Part shown: positions 22,648 through 35,107 of the stretch, piece by piece
Position numbering within the stretch: position 1 is the stretch's first letter
Layout of the letters: every line of letters starts with the position of its first letter
NCBI RefSeq assembly: GCF_000801105.2
Contig: NC_079518.1
Location: forward strand, 16,348,800-16,412,799
Reading direction: 5' to 3'
Length of the DNA: 64,000 nucleotides
Source: Raphanus sativus
Lineage: Eukaryota; Streptophyta; Magnoliopsida; Brassicales; Brassicaceae
Position numbers and translations under genes: made by a program
The notes under the pieces: generated by a model
The model's database searches: none
Told to the model about the DNA's origin: nothing
Seen by the model: only the letters and a program-made list of their open reading frames with translations

Positions 22648-25242
22648 TAAATCTAAATAATCTCACAAAGTTTAAAACCCCATGCACAACAAACAACAGA
22701 AAAGATTAGGCTTTTAGTCAAACAAAAAAAACTACAGAAAAATATTTTGTTTTGTCAAAATTTGACTGTATTACAATATAACATTTTTACTTATTCAAAA
22801 AATACATAAGGATTGATTGGTTGGTGTTGTAGTTTTAGTTTTTTTTTATTAAAGAAAATGGGATGTGAGTTTTTTTGATATGGATTTAATATTTTGCTGT
22901 TTAATTATTTTCAAAATACTAATTAAAGCTTTAAAATTTAATTTTGAGAACTAATATATTATTTTATTTTTAAATTTTGACACTAAATTTATATTTTAAA
23001 GTTCAAGTATAATTTTTTATAAAATAACTGTCTAAAGCTTACCGCCATTCCCAATCAACCCAATTACCGTTACACATGTCTCTTTTGTTTGTTTCCCCAA
23101 AATATAACATTACGCAAAAATTATTTGTAAAACTTGCGGACATAATCATTTTATTTATATTTATTAATATATGTATTATGATTTAAATACCATGATAACT
23201 TATTTTTTATATGCTTAATCATTTTAGTTTTTTCGATTTTTATTACGGTCTACGTCTTTTCAACACAAAAATGCTATGAGACCATGAGAGCATAATTACA
23301 TATGAAAAATATTTCACACAATAAAGTAAAGTAAGTATGTGAACTTTTGGCCTCTCTTAATCTACTTTGTATTTTTGAACCAGAAACATGTATTAAATTA
23401 CCAAAAATACTAAAACACATAAAATGAGAACAAAATAAATAAAACTAAAGTTAAATGATAATTTAGAAGAATCTTTTTATAAAAAACGAACTGAGATAAT
23501 GAGAATATTTCATTGGTTTAATTCATCAGTATATACATCCACTTATCTTTATATTTCATAAGTTTACTTTTAACAAAAGAAAAATAGATAAGGATAGTTT
23601 TACTGTTCAAGTTAATTTAGGGCTAATCATATAATGATAAATTTAATTATTCATTAAAAATATATCAACTTTAGCCATTTTAGAAATTAAACCATTAAAC
23701 ACATGTTCATAACATGTTCATAAACTTAATATCAAAGCGTATTTTTTATAGATTAAACAGTAATAAAACATACACATGAAATAATTACCTAAATAATTCA
23801 TAATACCTAATTCATATTCCAAACTTCATTCAATTAAACCGATTTTCATATGAGAAGAAAAATATAGAACTCCAACTAAAAAAAAATATCAAAGTACTTA
23901 AATACAGATGTCAAAAGCCATAATCAAATTAACTTGGATGAATGAGAAAAATGAAACTATCGAGTGTGAAACATCTTACATCATATGAAAGTAAGAATGG
24001 TCCTAACTTGTTTAAAATAATTACGATTGTAATTCCAATTAAAAAAGTTTGAAATATTTATATTATTTAAATTAATAAATTAATGATTTAAGTTAAAAAC
24101 TAATAAGAATCTTGTTAAAGTTAAAATAATTATAATCATAATTACAATTAGAAGTTTGGAGATTAAAATTATTAAAATTAATAAATTAACTAGAAAGTTC
24201 GAAATATTTATATTATCTAAATGAATAAATTGATGATTTAATCTAAAAACTAATAAGAATATGACAAATAAACAGGATTAGCTAAAATCATGGAGAATGT
24301 GATAAATCAACAAAATTACTTCATAAATAATAATATAGATTGTGATCTGTAGTGTAAGACTATAATATATTATAAATACAGCTGAGAAGTAAGCCAAAAC
24401 AATACAATATGTATTTATCTTTGAGAAGAATTAGTTAATTAGTTGCTGTAAATTACATCCACAAAGATGATCAAATAAATAATCTCGTTTTAGCAAAACT
24501 ATGAAGTAAATGAAAGGAAAACCCAAATCAGTATTGACAATAATGTAACAAATGTTCCGTTAATCACCGAAGAAGCAGAAGCAGATATGAGATTATCTGC
24601 TTCGACTGAGTAAGCAGCTCCTGACCCATCTTTCACTTTGATGCTTGACGAACCTGACCAAACCCACACAAAAAAAAATATTGGTTTCTTTGTTCTGTCG
24701 TGCTTGTTCTCAGTGTGCTAGATACTTACAGTTGTGGTCTACCCATCCAATGACCTCATTGTCAAGATCGTATACTACTAACTTGTTCGAGAGCACCAAA
24801 TCTACATATTAAGAAACCGAGTTTAAAGTCGGATACATCAACTGTAAGTTGTAATCACCTAAGACCTAACATCTTTTCTCTGTTTGTATGATTTATATCT
24901 GAATGCTACTACCTAACGTCTGTAACTTTCGTTTTAGTATAAAATGAAAAACAAAAAATGATAGTACAAGGATGTCTCATGCTGGAAGACATGTAATTCT
25001 ATATATAGAGAAGCTTCAAGTGCAGATGAGAAATATCCGATATAGTATGATTTGAAATTTACCTCCCAAAAGGATTACATCGGATCCGTCCTGAGTCGTC
25101 ATTCCACCAGATTGCCAACCAAAGCAGTACATGTCTTCCTGTTCGAGGAGAGAAAGAAAGCTCAATTTTTGGAGGAGAGAGATAAAAAAAAACTTACACA
25201 AAACACGAAGGTTCTATTGGGATATAGACAAATCAAAGTGGG
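22648..25242. repeat. Segmental duplication, copy B
   Basis: Matches 17692-20741. It holds the 3' half of the intact protease gene and lacks both transposons found in copy A, but contains the Helitron at 23133-24339. Confidence 0.85.
23133..24339 (-). mobile_element. Non-autonomous Helitron, decayed 3' end
   Basis: On the minus strand it starts TCTATATTATTATTTATG after A and ends GATTATGTCCGCAAG before T. Copy A has the joined sequence TTGTATAAA|TTGTGACC with no insert, which defines an A|T insertion. The terminal CTAG has become CAAG. No coding sequence; two diverged 130-bp repeats lie at about 24000-24290. Confidence 0.7.
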
Positions 25243-27009
25243 TAAAGTGCGTATTGACATACACGAAGTGAGAAAAGATAGTCGTGCGGATAAACAGTCA
25301 GTTTGAGTGAGTCCTCGAAATGAAGATTGACTACCGGAAATGCTTTATCTGTGCTGCAAGCACAAGAATAATATTATTAGCACATCCACTGAATACTTTA
25401 AAAAAAAAGAGTGTACTAATATTCAAGATCTTTTACGAAGATGCTAGAAACATGAAGCAAGTCATCTTACTTGGAGGTGAAACTGAAACACGCAAAAGTC
25501 TCCTGTACCATGTGAAGTTTCACCGGTGTCCGAGCAGTAATCTATATATTATTTTCAAAAAATAACATGTCACGGCTCTGCGGTTATAGACTAAAAACAA
25601 AGGGAGAGAAAACAAAGATTTTGGCACCTGTTTTATTAGTGAGTTGTAGAGATCCTGTGGTAAGTAGGCTAAAGTTGTACCACTGTCAATTATGGTTCCT
25701 CCATTCCCGCCGAAACTAGCTATACTTGGGGGGAGGTCAAGAGGTTCACCATCCACATCTATTGCCTTTAAAATGACGTTGTAGTGTACCCTAAGAAATT
25801 GTTGGATCAAGTTAATTACAAGAGAGAGTTTTACATTCACATGACTCATTGTTAGTTAGTTACTTCCTAGATCATAATAGAAATAAATTAAGTTTCTCTC
25901 TCTCACTTACTGATTAGGAACTAAAGGAGTTGTTTTCACCACAGGAGACTCCACTTCCCCAACAGCAAAAATTCCACCTCCGTTAACATTGTCCAAGCAA
26001 TGTGAGAAGACTCTCTTCGCATTACCCGCGACAGCTAGTTGAGAAATGACTGAGGTATTAGCTTGTCCAAATCCCATGATTCCATCAAGGGCTGAGTCAG
26101 TTTGCCCAAGTTGCCCAGACTGATTGCTTCCACACCCGAATATCACTTCCTGGGAAAGGGGTGCAGTTCGTAGGTTTCCAGTGACTTTATCTAAAGTAAT
26201 GTTATCCTTGACAAAATCCCCATCACTTGTGCTTCCATCCCCATACACAACATGATAGCTACATGGCTTCGTATTTGGTTCGCAAGTGTCTGATTGTGAT
26301 ATTAAGGCACAGAAATCATCTTCACATCCAACTTTCTTCCAAGTTGATGAAGCTTTTGAGTCGTACAACCTTAGAGGTATCTACATTGAAACATTTTTTA
26401 AAGAATTTTAGTATAAAAGTTTATTTTTCAAAATTTAGAGGTCTATAGCTATATGGAAAACTTTCAAAAGTTTTGAGAGGGGCCAAGACTAATGTTTCTC
26501 TATGAATGATATAATATAAAATAGACTCAAATGTTCAAAAAAGAAGCAAAAGCATACACCGAGATCAGTTTTGACAGGACATTTGGAACAAGGTGCACAA
26601 TTGACCCAAAGAATATCACTTCCTGTATCAACTTGAACATGGTATTCCTTTGGCGGTGATCCAAGCTTGATTTTCGTGAAGTACAAACTGATATCACACA
26701 ACAAATCAACACAATAATCAGCGCGACAAAAGTGTAATTTATATATCACAATCTATCTAGAGATAGCGCAAATTGGGATGTAGAAGAAGAGAACCCAATT
26801 GAATCAGCACGGCTATCCCCGCCAAGAGGGAGATCAATGTTCGCAAGCATTCTAGCGTGACGGAAGCTGTCGTGAGACTTGAGCTCCGACAGCTGCTTCT
26901 CTTTTCCGGCGAACTTATGCGTCACGTTAAACACGAAATTCCCGCAAGCATATTGGATCAACACCATGAAAACCACCGCTATTATGCGTAAGGTTAAACT
27001 CATATCCAT
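24499..27009 (-). CDS. A1-family aspartyl protease, A36/A39-like, GPI-anchored type
   Basis: Nine exons join at GT-AG sites to 480 codons: 27009-26795, 26687-26558, 26380-25911, 25790-25628, 25541-25471, 25353-25263, 25138-25063, 24801-24730, 24653-24499. The N-terminal segment LRIIAVVFMVLIQYACG is a signal peptide. The two active-site loops are VDTGSDILWVN (about residue 90) and IIDSGTTLAYLP (about residue 300); the flap is HVVYGDGSTSDG. The C-terminus ends in the hydrophobic TLLSILIWVFLSFTS, as expected for a GPI signal. The whole reading is very close to Arabidopsis A36 (At5g36260) and its sister A39, which from memory act in pollen and pollen-tube growth. Length fits the family. I chose the first of two in-frame ATGs; MDMSL versus MSL cannot be settled. 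No defect was seen, so it is probably functional, although its 3' half was duplicated to the left. Confidence 0.92.
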
Positions 27010-27812
27010 CTCCGTTTGTTAATTGTAAACCAGAGATTATCTCCGCTCCGAGAAAGAAAAATGAAATAGAAAATTTGAAGAATTGACTTTTTCTTTCTGA
27101 ATTTTTTTATTTTAGATTTGGTGTCTATAACTGAATGTCAAAACATAAACGAAAGGAATCAAGAGAGGAAGGGAGGGAAGAGAGGAAAATGCAAGAGAAA
27201 ATGACGCGTTTTCAACGGTCAGTTTTAAGCATATTTAAGAAACTTATTATAAAAGCGTTTTCGGTTTCTCTGTTTCTCCTCACTTCTCTCTCTTCACATC
27301 TTCACGTTTTCCTCACTTTTCCAACAACAGTATTTCCTAATGTCTTTTAAATATATACTATATACTATAGTTTAGTCCAAATGTGTAAATAAAATTTTCA
27401 TTTTATAAATGTATATCTTTGATAATAGGTTTTAAACATATGATTTACATTTTAGTAATATATTGTATAACTTTATAAACTTATTGTCTAGATTTTTTAT
27501 TTGACATTATTAATATATGATTTGTTTTAGATATTTTATTTTATTTTATTTTATTTTATTATTAATTATTAATATAACTTTATAAACTAATATATTTTTT
27601 ATCCAGTAAATAAATTCATAATGTGAAACAAACAAATAGTAAATCTTCTTCTTCAAATATATATATACATATTAATATAATGATTTGTTTTAGATAATTT
27701 ATTTTATTATTAATTATAATCATATACTAATATATTTTTTATTCTGTAAAATAAATAAATAATGTGAAACAAACAAATAGTAAGTCTTCTTCTTCAAATA
27801 TATATATATATA
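27010..27812. other. Protease upstream region and AT-rich tandem repeat
   Basis: 27010-27330 should hold the minus-strand 5' UTR and promoter; it is followed by CT-rich sequence, with no clear TATA box assigned. At about 27540-27810 a 127-bp block ending in AACAAATAGTAA(A/G)TCTTCTTC is present twice. Confidence 0.5.
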
Positions 27813-29795
27813 CTAGATGTGGATCCGTGCGTTGCACGGGATTTATTTGATGTTTTAATTTCACGAACACATAAAAAAACTGGAAATATTGTTCTCACGT
27901 TAGTTCTTGGATTTCCAGTATTATTGGTGACATTTAATAATAATAATAATATTTTTTCTTACATAAATTTTGATTGATATTCTATTTCAATAATAATGGT
28001 GTTTTAATTAGTACATTGATATTTTTATTTTTTAATAAATACTTTATTTTTATTATTTTCAAAATAATATTAGCTATAGTTAATTAAAACGTATAGAACT
28101 GTAAACTCTCTATATTGTTTATATTGTGTAAGAAAAACTAAAAAATAATATTATTAAGTAATTTTTAAATGAATATTATTATTTTACAATTACTATCAAA
28201 TTGTCTTACAAAATATTTGTTTAGAAATTTAGAAAACGAAAATAGTATTAATAATTATTTGACAATTTTTTGTTTATTTGTTTTGTAAATAAAAAAGTGC
28301 AGAAATACCAATAAATAATTCTAAAATTACGTTTATTATCTTGCTATATATTTTATTAATCATGAGATATTTTAACAAACGTCAAATTTTAAAAGGAAAT
28401 TTATATCAAATATCTTTTACAATTATCTTTTTTGGATTTTGGAAAAGGAAAATTAGTACTTAATAAGTTATTTTACAAACTTCTCTCTTTAAAATTTGTA
28501 AAAAGGAAACTTTCTAAAAATTACTATTAAATAATTTTTAAAATTATATTTTATTATTAAATAATTTTTAAAATTAAATTTGTACTATTAAATATTTATA
28601 ACTTTTTTCAAATTTTGTTTATAAATAAAAAAGTGCAGAAAAATACCAATAAATAATTCTAAATTACTTTTTTAAAAACAAATTGTTTTTATTTTCTTGC
28701 TATATATTTATTAATCATGAGATATTTTAACAAATGTCAAAATTTTAAAAGGAAAATTAATATCAAATAATCTTTTACAATTATCTTTTTTTGGATTTTG
28801 GAAAAGGAAAATTAGTATTAAATAAGTTATTTTACAAACTTCTCTTCTTTAAGATTTGTAAAAAGGAAAAAAGTTTCTAAAAATTACTATTAAATAATTT
28901 TTAAAATTAAATTTTAATATTAAATACTTACGAATTGTTTTTTTGCAAATTTTTCTTTTAATTTTATTTGTATATATATTTTAATCATGAGATATTCTAA
29001 CACAACCTCAAAATATTAAAAGGAAAACTACTATCAAATAATATTTCAAAAAGAATATTATTAGTAATTTTTAAACTTTCTTCTTTACTATTAAATAAAT
29101 TTCAAATTTCAAAATTCGTTTTTGTTTTTATTTTAGTATATATTTTTTAATCATGAGATATTATAAAACATGTCACATTATTAAAATGAAATTACTATTA
29201 AATAATAATTTAAAATTATATGTTGTTTAATATTTTAAAAATGGGAAATCTACTATATAATTAATTTCACCAAAAATCGTTTTTATTATCTTATATATTT
29301 ATTTTAAATTATGAAATAGTTTAACACATATCACAATTTAAAATATATAACTATCATGTGTCACAATCATGTTAATTAACAATTTGAAGAACCAAATTTC
29401 TATTAAGTAATTTTAGAATATTATTAAGTATTTTTAAAAATTTCCTTTTTACTATTAAATCAATTTCAAAATTAATTTATTTCAAATTCGTTTTTTGTTA
29501 TCTTGGTATATATATTTTATATCATTATAATTTTAACCTCTTTAAAAATATTAAAAGGAAAGTTACTATCAAATAATTATTTATAACTATGTTTTGTTTA
29601 GGATTTTAAAAAGGGAAAATTACTATCAAATAATTACTTACAATTACTTTTTAACAAAATTTGTTTATGTTATTATCTTAATATATATTTTTAATTATAA
29701 TATAGATTAACACATGTCGCAATCTTAAAAATTTTATTGACACGTGTCGCGATCATGTTAATTAGTAACTTTGAAGAACCAAGCTTTATATAATA

Positions 29796-29798
<3 letters not shown>
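27813..29798 (-). mobile_element. Helitron, 1986 bp, noncoding
   Basis: On the minus strand it starts TCTTATTATATAAAGCTTGG after A and ends with hairpin CCGTGCAACGCACGG, ATCCACATCTAG, then T. These are the canonical 5'-TC, hairpin and CTRR-3' marks and the A|T target. The interior is AT-rich with no Rep/helicase. A block of about 215-240 bp (28298-28505) is repeated at 28633-28870, with weaker copies beyond. Confidence 0.85.

Positions 29799-29863
<65 letters not shown>
29799..29863. repeat. (AT)n microsatellite
   Basis: Alternating AT over about 65 bp with a few breaks, directly at the Helitron 5' end. Confidence 0.9.
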
Positions 29864-29989
29864 ATTTATACTGTTTGAATACAATACATATTAAATTTTG
29901 ATTTAGTCATACTATAAACAGGATTTTATTTTAGGATAATTTATATTTCAGTATTGTGATTTTTAAAATATACTTTAGAATATATTATT

Positions 29990-32650
29990 TTATTATGGGC
30001 TTCTTTCAAAAGTGACTCAAAACTTTGAGTCAAACAAAAAAATGACCTATGTTTTTTTTGAATCTTTGTTTTGTCTTATTCAATAGAAATTCTAGTTATT
30101 CACGAAAATGCCATTTTTTAATTTTTGTTCGAAAATGATGATTTCATTTTACCATCCTCATCTTAACCAAGTATTTACAATATTGCCAGTAACATCAATA
30201 CTTCAACCACCATGAACAACCAAATTGAGGGTGTTAATGACCTAAAGTTTTGATTTTTCTCATCCTTTCTCACTTCCTACCCACATTAACACATATCTTA
30301 TACTTTCTCTCAAAATTCATCCAAAAAACAAGATTTTGATTAAAATTATGTAAGGTTCATACATGCAATGAGGCTCACGATTTTTGGTGATTAACGAGTT
30401 GGTAGCTGTTGTGGTGAAGTTCTAGGTGATTGCAAAAGCCACGCAAGTCATCTCATGGTTCAAGGTATGAAATCTCAAACCACATTTCATTTTTCAGATC
30501 TATTTGAATGAAGAAAACTTCTACAGAAGTCTTCTAATCAATGCATAGGTTAGTTTTGCAATTGACATTTTTCCTTTGTTCAAAATGTTTTCGAAATTTC
30601 CAGAGAAGACTTCCCAAGAAGTCTTCTCGGATAAACATGTTAGTTTTGCAATTGACCGAAGTTGGTCAGAAGTTTAACTTTTTTATAGAAGATTTCTTGG
30701 GAAATCTTCTTGGAGAAAACTTCTTAAAAAAATCGGTCTAAAATTCTTCCCGAAGTCTTTTCACTGTCGTAAGATTTGTGTGTGGTTACTTTTGCAATTA
30801 AAAATTATAGTAAAACATTTAACATTAATGAGAAGACTTCTAAAGAAGTTTTCTTTATAAGTCTTCCCAAGTTTTATTTCGGGTTTTGGTCAAACCTTTG
30901 ACTGCAAGAGAAGACTTCTAAAGACGTCTTCCGTCAGTCTTCTCTGGAAAAGTCAAATATAGTCAATTGAAAAAGTAACCCAATAGACTTCGTACGACAT
31001 TAAGAAGACCGATAGAAGACTTACGGAAGAGTTAGAAAGAAATCTCATGTGAAAAGACTTCTCTAGAATTCTTCTCTAAAAAGTCAAATTTCTGACAAAT
31101 TTGATCAATCGCAAAATTAACCTGTTTATCCGAGAAAACTTCTTTGGAAGTCTTCTATGGCATTTTCGAAAAAAATTCAATTTCAAAAGTAAGCCAATAT
31201 TTACAAATGAAGACTTCTCAAGAAGTCTTATGTAGAGTAGACTTCTTAAAATGTCTTCCCTCGTAAATTTGCAATTGCAAAAATGACCTAAATGGAAGAC
31301 TTAAAAAAGTCTTCCATGGATGACTTCTTTTAAAGTCATCTACCTAAATTCTTATTAAACTTCAAGTTTCACCAAAATTAAAACGAATATTTAATATTTT
31401 CTTGTTAATTCATGTTTATGAGTCAATATTGGTGATAATTATGAAGTTACAAACATTAATGTTAAATAATGTTTTTAGCTAAACGGAGAAGTCTTCTGTA
31501 AGTCTTCCTGCCTTCTTTTGATGTCTTCTCTGATGATATTTTTTTTATTAAGTTGATTTATGTGTTTGCTAATGTGTTCTAACTTCAAGTTTTGTTTTTT
31601 TGGTTAGATTTTCAAGAGTGTTGGGTAATTTCAAGTTATGTTTTTTTAACTTTCAAAAATGTTAAATAAATTTTATAATATCAAGTCATGTGGTTTAATG
31701 TGTCTTGTAGATCATAAGATATTTTGTGAATTTGACTAAGTTTTCTTGAAAAGTTTTCTCTCTTAATTTTAGTAAATTTGACTAAGTTTTATTTTGTTGT
31801 GTTTTGTTATGAGTGGGTAGAATAGCTAAAACAATTTTCTGGTATGTTGTATCAATAACTTAAATAATATCAAATACTTTTGTCAAAACATGAACATATT
31901 TACTAAAATCTTTTGATTAACATCTCTTCAAGTTTACAAAATAATTCATAGTTACAATAGTATACATACAAATCATAAAACAAACCATAAACAAAATTAT
32001 TACGCATTGAGCTAGATATTATTCCTCAATATCGATAAGTTTGGACTCCACTTGACATCAGCCATTTGCACTATTTTGGACATAATACTTCAGAAGACTT
32101 TCTGAAGACTTTGTGGGAAGTCTTCTAGCATAATATACATTAGAAAACTTTCCAAGAAGTATTCTGAGAGTCTTCCGAGAGTTTTCCAAAAATTGTCTCA
32201 CAAGTCATCCAAAGTATGTCTCAGATCTGAAAAATCTAGATATTCAAACACATTCATATAGCTTCAAATAGAGAACATTTCAAATATTTTTTTTTTCTTA
32301 AATAATAAACAAGACACTCAGATCTATAACTTTTTAGAATCTAATATATATATATATATATATAAATTTTTATTCTTAAATAATAAATAAGACACTCACA
32401 TTAGGTTGGATCTATAACTTTTTAGAATCTAATATATAAAACACAAAATACATATCTAAAATTTGTACCATTTTGGACAGAAGACTTCCTGAAAACTTCA
32501 TAGGAAGTCTTCTAGTATAAAATGAATTAGAAGACTTCCCAAGAACTCTTCCGAGAAGTCTTCCTAGAGTCTTCTGAGAAGTCTTCCGAGTGTCTTCTGC
32601 GAAGTCTTTCAAAGTTTGTCTCAAATCTGAAAAAATCTGCAAATTCAAAA
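29990..32650. repeat. Region packed with AGAAGACTTC / GAAGTCTTCT motifs
   Basis: From about 30520 to 31560 and from 32085 to 32620 the decamer AGAAGACTTC and its inverse recur many times in degenerate form, often facing each other, for example AGAAGACTTCCCAAGAAG at 30603. The minus strand therefore encodes LGRLLGRVLGK- and RKTSQKT-like low-complexity peptides that I do not regard as genes. The same motif returns at about 35455-35600 and 61785-61830, so it belongs to a repeat family, probably a long-TIR DNA transposon. Confidence 0.7.
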
Positions 32651-32799
32651 ACATTCAAATCACTTCAAAACATAGAAAAACTTCAAAAATGAAACTGTGA
32701 TGCTACAAAATATACAAAACAGTTACATTAGGTTAAATCTATAGCTTTTTAGATTCTAACATATAAAACAAACAAAAATGCATATCAAATTTTATGCAG

Positions 32800-35107
32800 T
32801 AAAATTTTATGCAGATAAAGCATGCTCTGTACGGATTTTCTTACAACTCGCTAGGCCCATACCAACCGCCCGACTCACGCATAGCTAACATGCAGTACCC
32901 ACCAAGAATACCACATGACGGAACATGCTTCCTAGCAACTTCCCCGTACAGAGCATGCTTTATCCGACCTCTCTGCCAAACCGCGTGGGACATGCTTACG
33001 TAAATTTCCTTGCCGCGTATCCTTGCATTGCTGATCAGGCAAGCTATCAGTACAACTCAACACTAAATCACTAGTACCAGTAGTCCAGCCTATATGGCTT
33101 AAGACCCCGAGTACTAACATAAAAAAACTAAATAACAATATCAACACTAATCAAATCAACCGGTTAGTCACTCCCTTACCAAGAGCTGACTAACCTCAAT
33201 CAACAAGATTAACTAAACAAGCAAGCATTAAATCTATCAAGCAAACTACTCAATCAAACCATTATCCAGATAGTTAAGCCTCCTGCTATGAAACTATCTT
33301 TAAAGATAACGGGAACATGCACTCAACAAAATAACCAAGCAAGAATAAAAAACATGATGCAACCTAGCCCTAGTCCTAGTCAGGTTATTAACTCAGTCTT
33401 AATTCAATTCATCTCAGCTTAGCCCGTGATAAACTGAGTCCAATTCATAAATAAAATAACCCTAAGGACTCTACCATGCAATAGCGTGATCTAATCTAAT
33501 CTATATGCAGACTCGATCTACCCTAAATTCCAAATGGAATTCAAACAAGCCAACTCACAGTGTTCTATGTCGATAAGTAGTTGGTTGATCAGAGAGGACT
33601 TAGCCAAAACCCAATAGACGACTTGAATGGACTAGACTGGAATGATCTTGACTTGGACAGAACCTTCCCTAATACTGGCTTGGACATAACTCAACTCGAG
33701 CAGAACCTTCCCTAACTGCTGAACGATTCCTTCGGACTTTCGGCAGAGTATCGAGCTTCAGATCTTCGACTGAACTGAACCCATGGAACTGAACTAGCCT
33801 TGAAAACACCTCCACTTGATCATCAGAGAATATGGTAGACTTGGACGAATTGATTTGGACAGAACCTTCTCTAGGCACTCACTCGAAATCAGTAGAGAAA
33901 CTGGTCTCGAAAACTCTCTAAAAATCTAGAAAAAGATCGGAAACTCTTGCTTTCTTTTTCTACTTTTCTCTCACGTTTTTAACTTTCTTTGGACAGGTCT
34001 GGATGTGTAGAAATGGCAAGGGGTCGTGGGTATATATAGGATGCAGCAAACAATCAGATTGAAGCCGTGTGGCAGTCCGTGTGTCTCTTCGCATGACTCC
34101 GGACGCATGCGCAGCGGCACCTTGTGCTCCACATGGCTGGCTGAGTGACCAGTAGGTCATGTAAGGTGACAGCACACCTCCACATGTGTGATCCACGTCC
34201 AGACTGCATGCAAGTCGACACCACAGCGTCCACATGTCGATCAGCATGCTTCGATCGTAGGTTGCGCAGCACCTCGTGCTTCTGTGTGTCAAGCTGCATG
34301 TGAGGCTTCCATGTATGGTGACACCTCGACCTTCTGAAGACACTCAGATGCTTAGAGGATAAACATCACGTCCTGATCACTTGAAATGAGACATCTCGAG
34401 CTTCTCGGTCGATTTGTGCGGTTTCGGCCCTCCCGGTGAATTTTCTACCCGCGATCAATCCCGAAAATTTTTCTTTTCCTGTTCTAATGCTCTGAATATT
34501 TTTAATAAAATCCATAAGGCTTCTGAACTTGAAGAAAATATTCCCCGAGCCTCCGACTTCCTCAAGAAATTCCGCAATACCAAAATTAGGGTTTTCGCCC
34601 AACTTCGGGTTTCCTGTCGTGCTTCGATCCCGTCGTGCTTGCTTCCCGTCCTTCTTGATTCCCATCCTGTTTCGGACTTATGATGTCTCTGAAATAATAT
34701 TCCGCTCATTCTTAGTTTCGCGGGAAACTTCGTGGTTAAGTAACGTCGGCTTCAGAAACGTCGAGCTTCTACACCGTCGTGCTTCCAAAAATGTGGTACT
34801 TCCAAAACGGCTGTCTGATCAATCTAAGACACTTCTAAAAATTGTAGAGCAGCTTATCCGACTCCTGGTTCATCCACGATCAATTCTTCGACCACCCCGT
34901 TCTTCGAAACTTCTCGATCGGTCCTTATCGCCCGCGATTAGGCCTCCACGTAGATGCTCGGCCAATCTTCTATTTTCTTCAAACCATGTCAAGTTTTCTA
35001 TGATCAAAACTCAACATTCTTCATCATTCTTCGATTCCCAAAAGCTTGGCTCCAAACTACGACTTTGTCGATCTCGACCATTTTACCCCGAAAGACGGGT
35101 TATCACA
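32800..35107 (-). mobile_element. Long solo LTR or LTR-derived insertion
   Basis: Base composition is clearly less AT-rich than both flanks. On the minus strand it starts TGTGATAACCCGTCTTTCGG at 35107. A TATA motif, CCTATATATA, lies at 34031-34040, leaving a U3-like part of about 1.07 kb and an R-U5-like part of about 1.2 kb. No gag or pol residues are found. The left end and the target duplication were not resolved. Frames such as 34529-35110 have no protein-like composition and overlap others on the opposite strand. Confidence 0.5.

Noticed and set aside
30520..32620. CRISPR-like array
   Set aside because: Plant nuclear DNA; motifs are degenerate, irregularly spaced and in both orientations, with no constant repeat-spacer plan.
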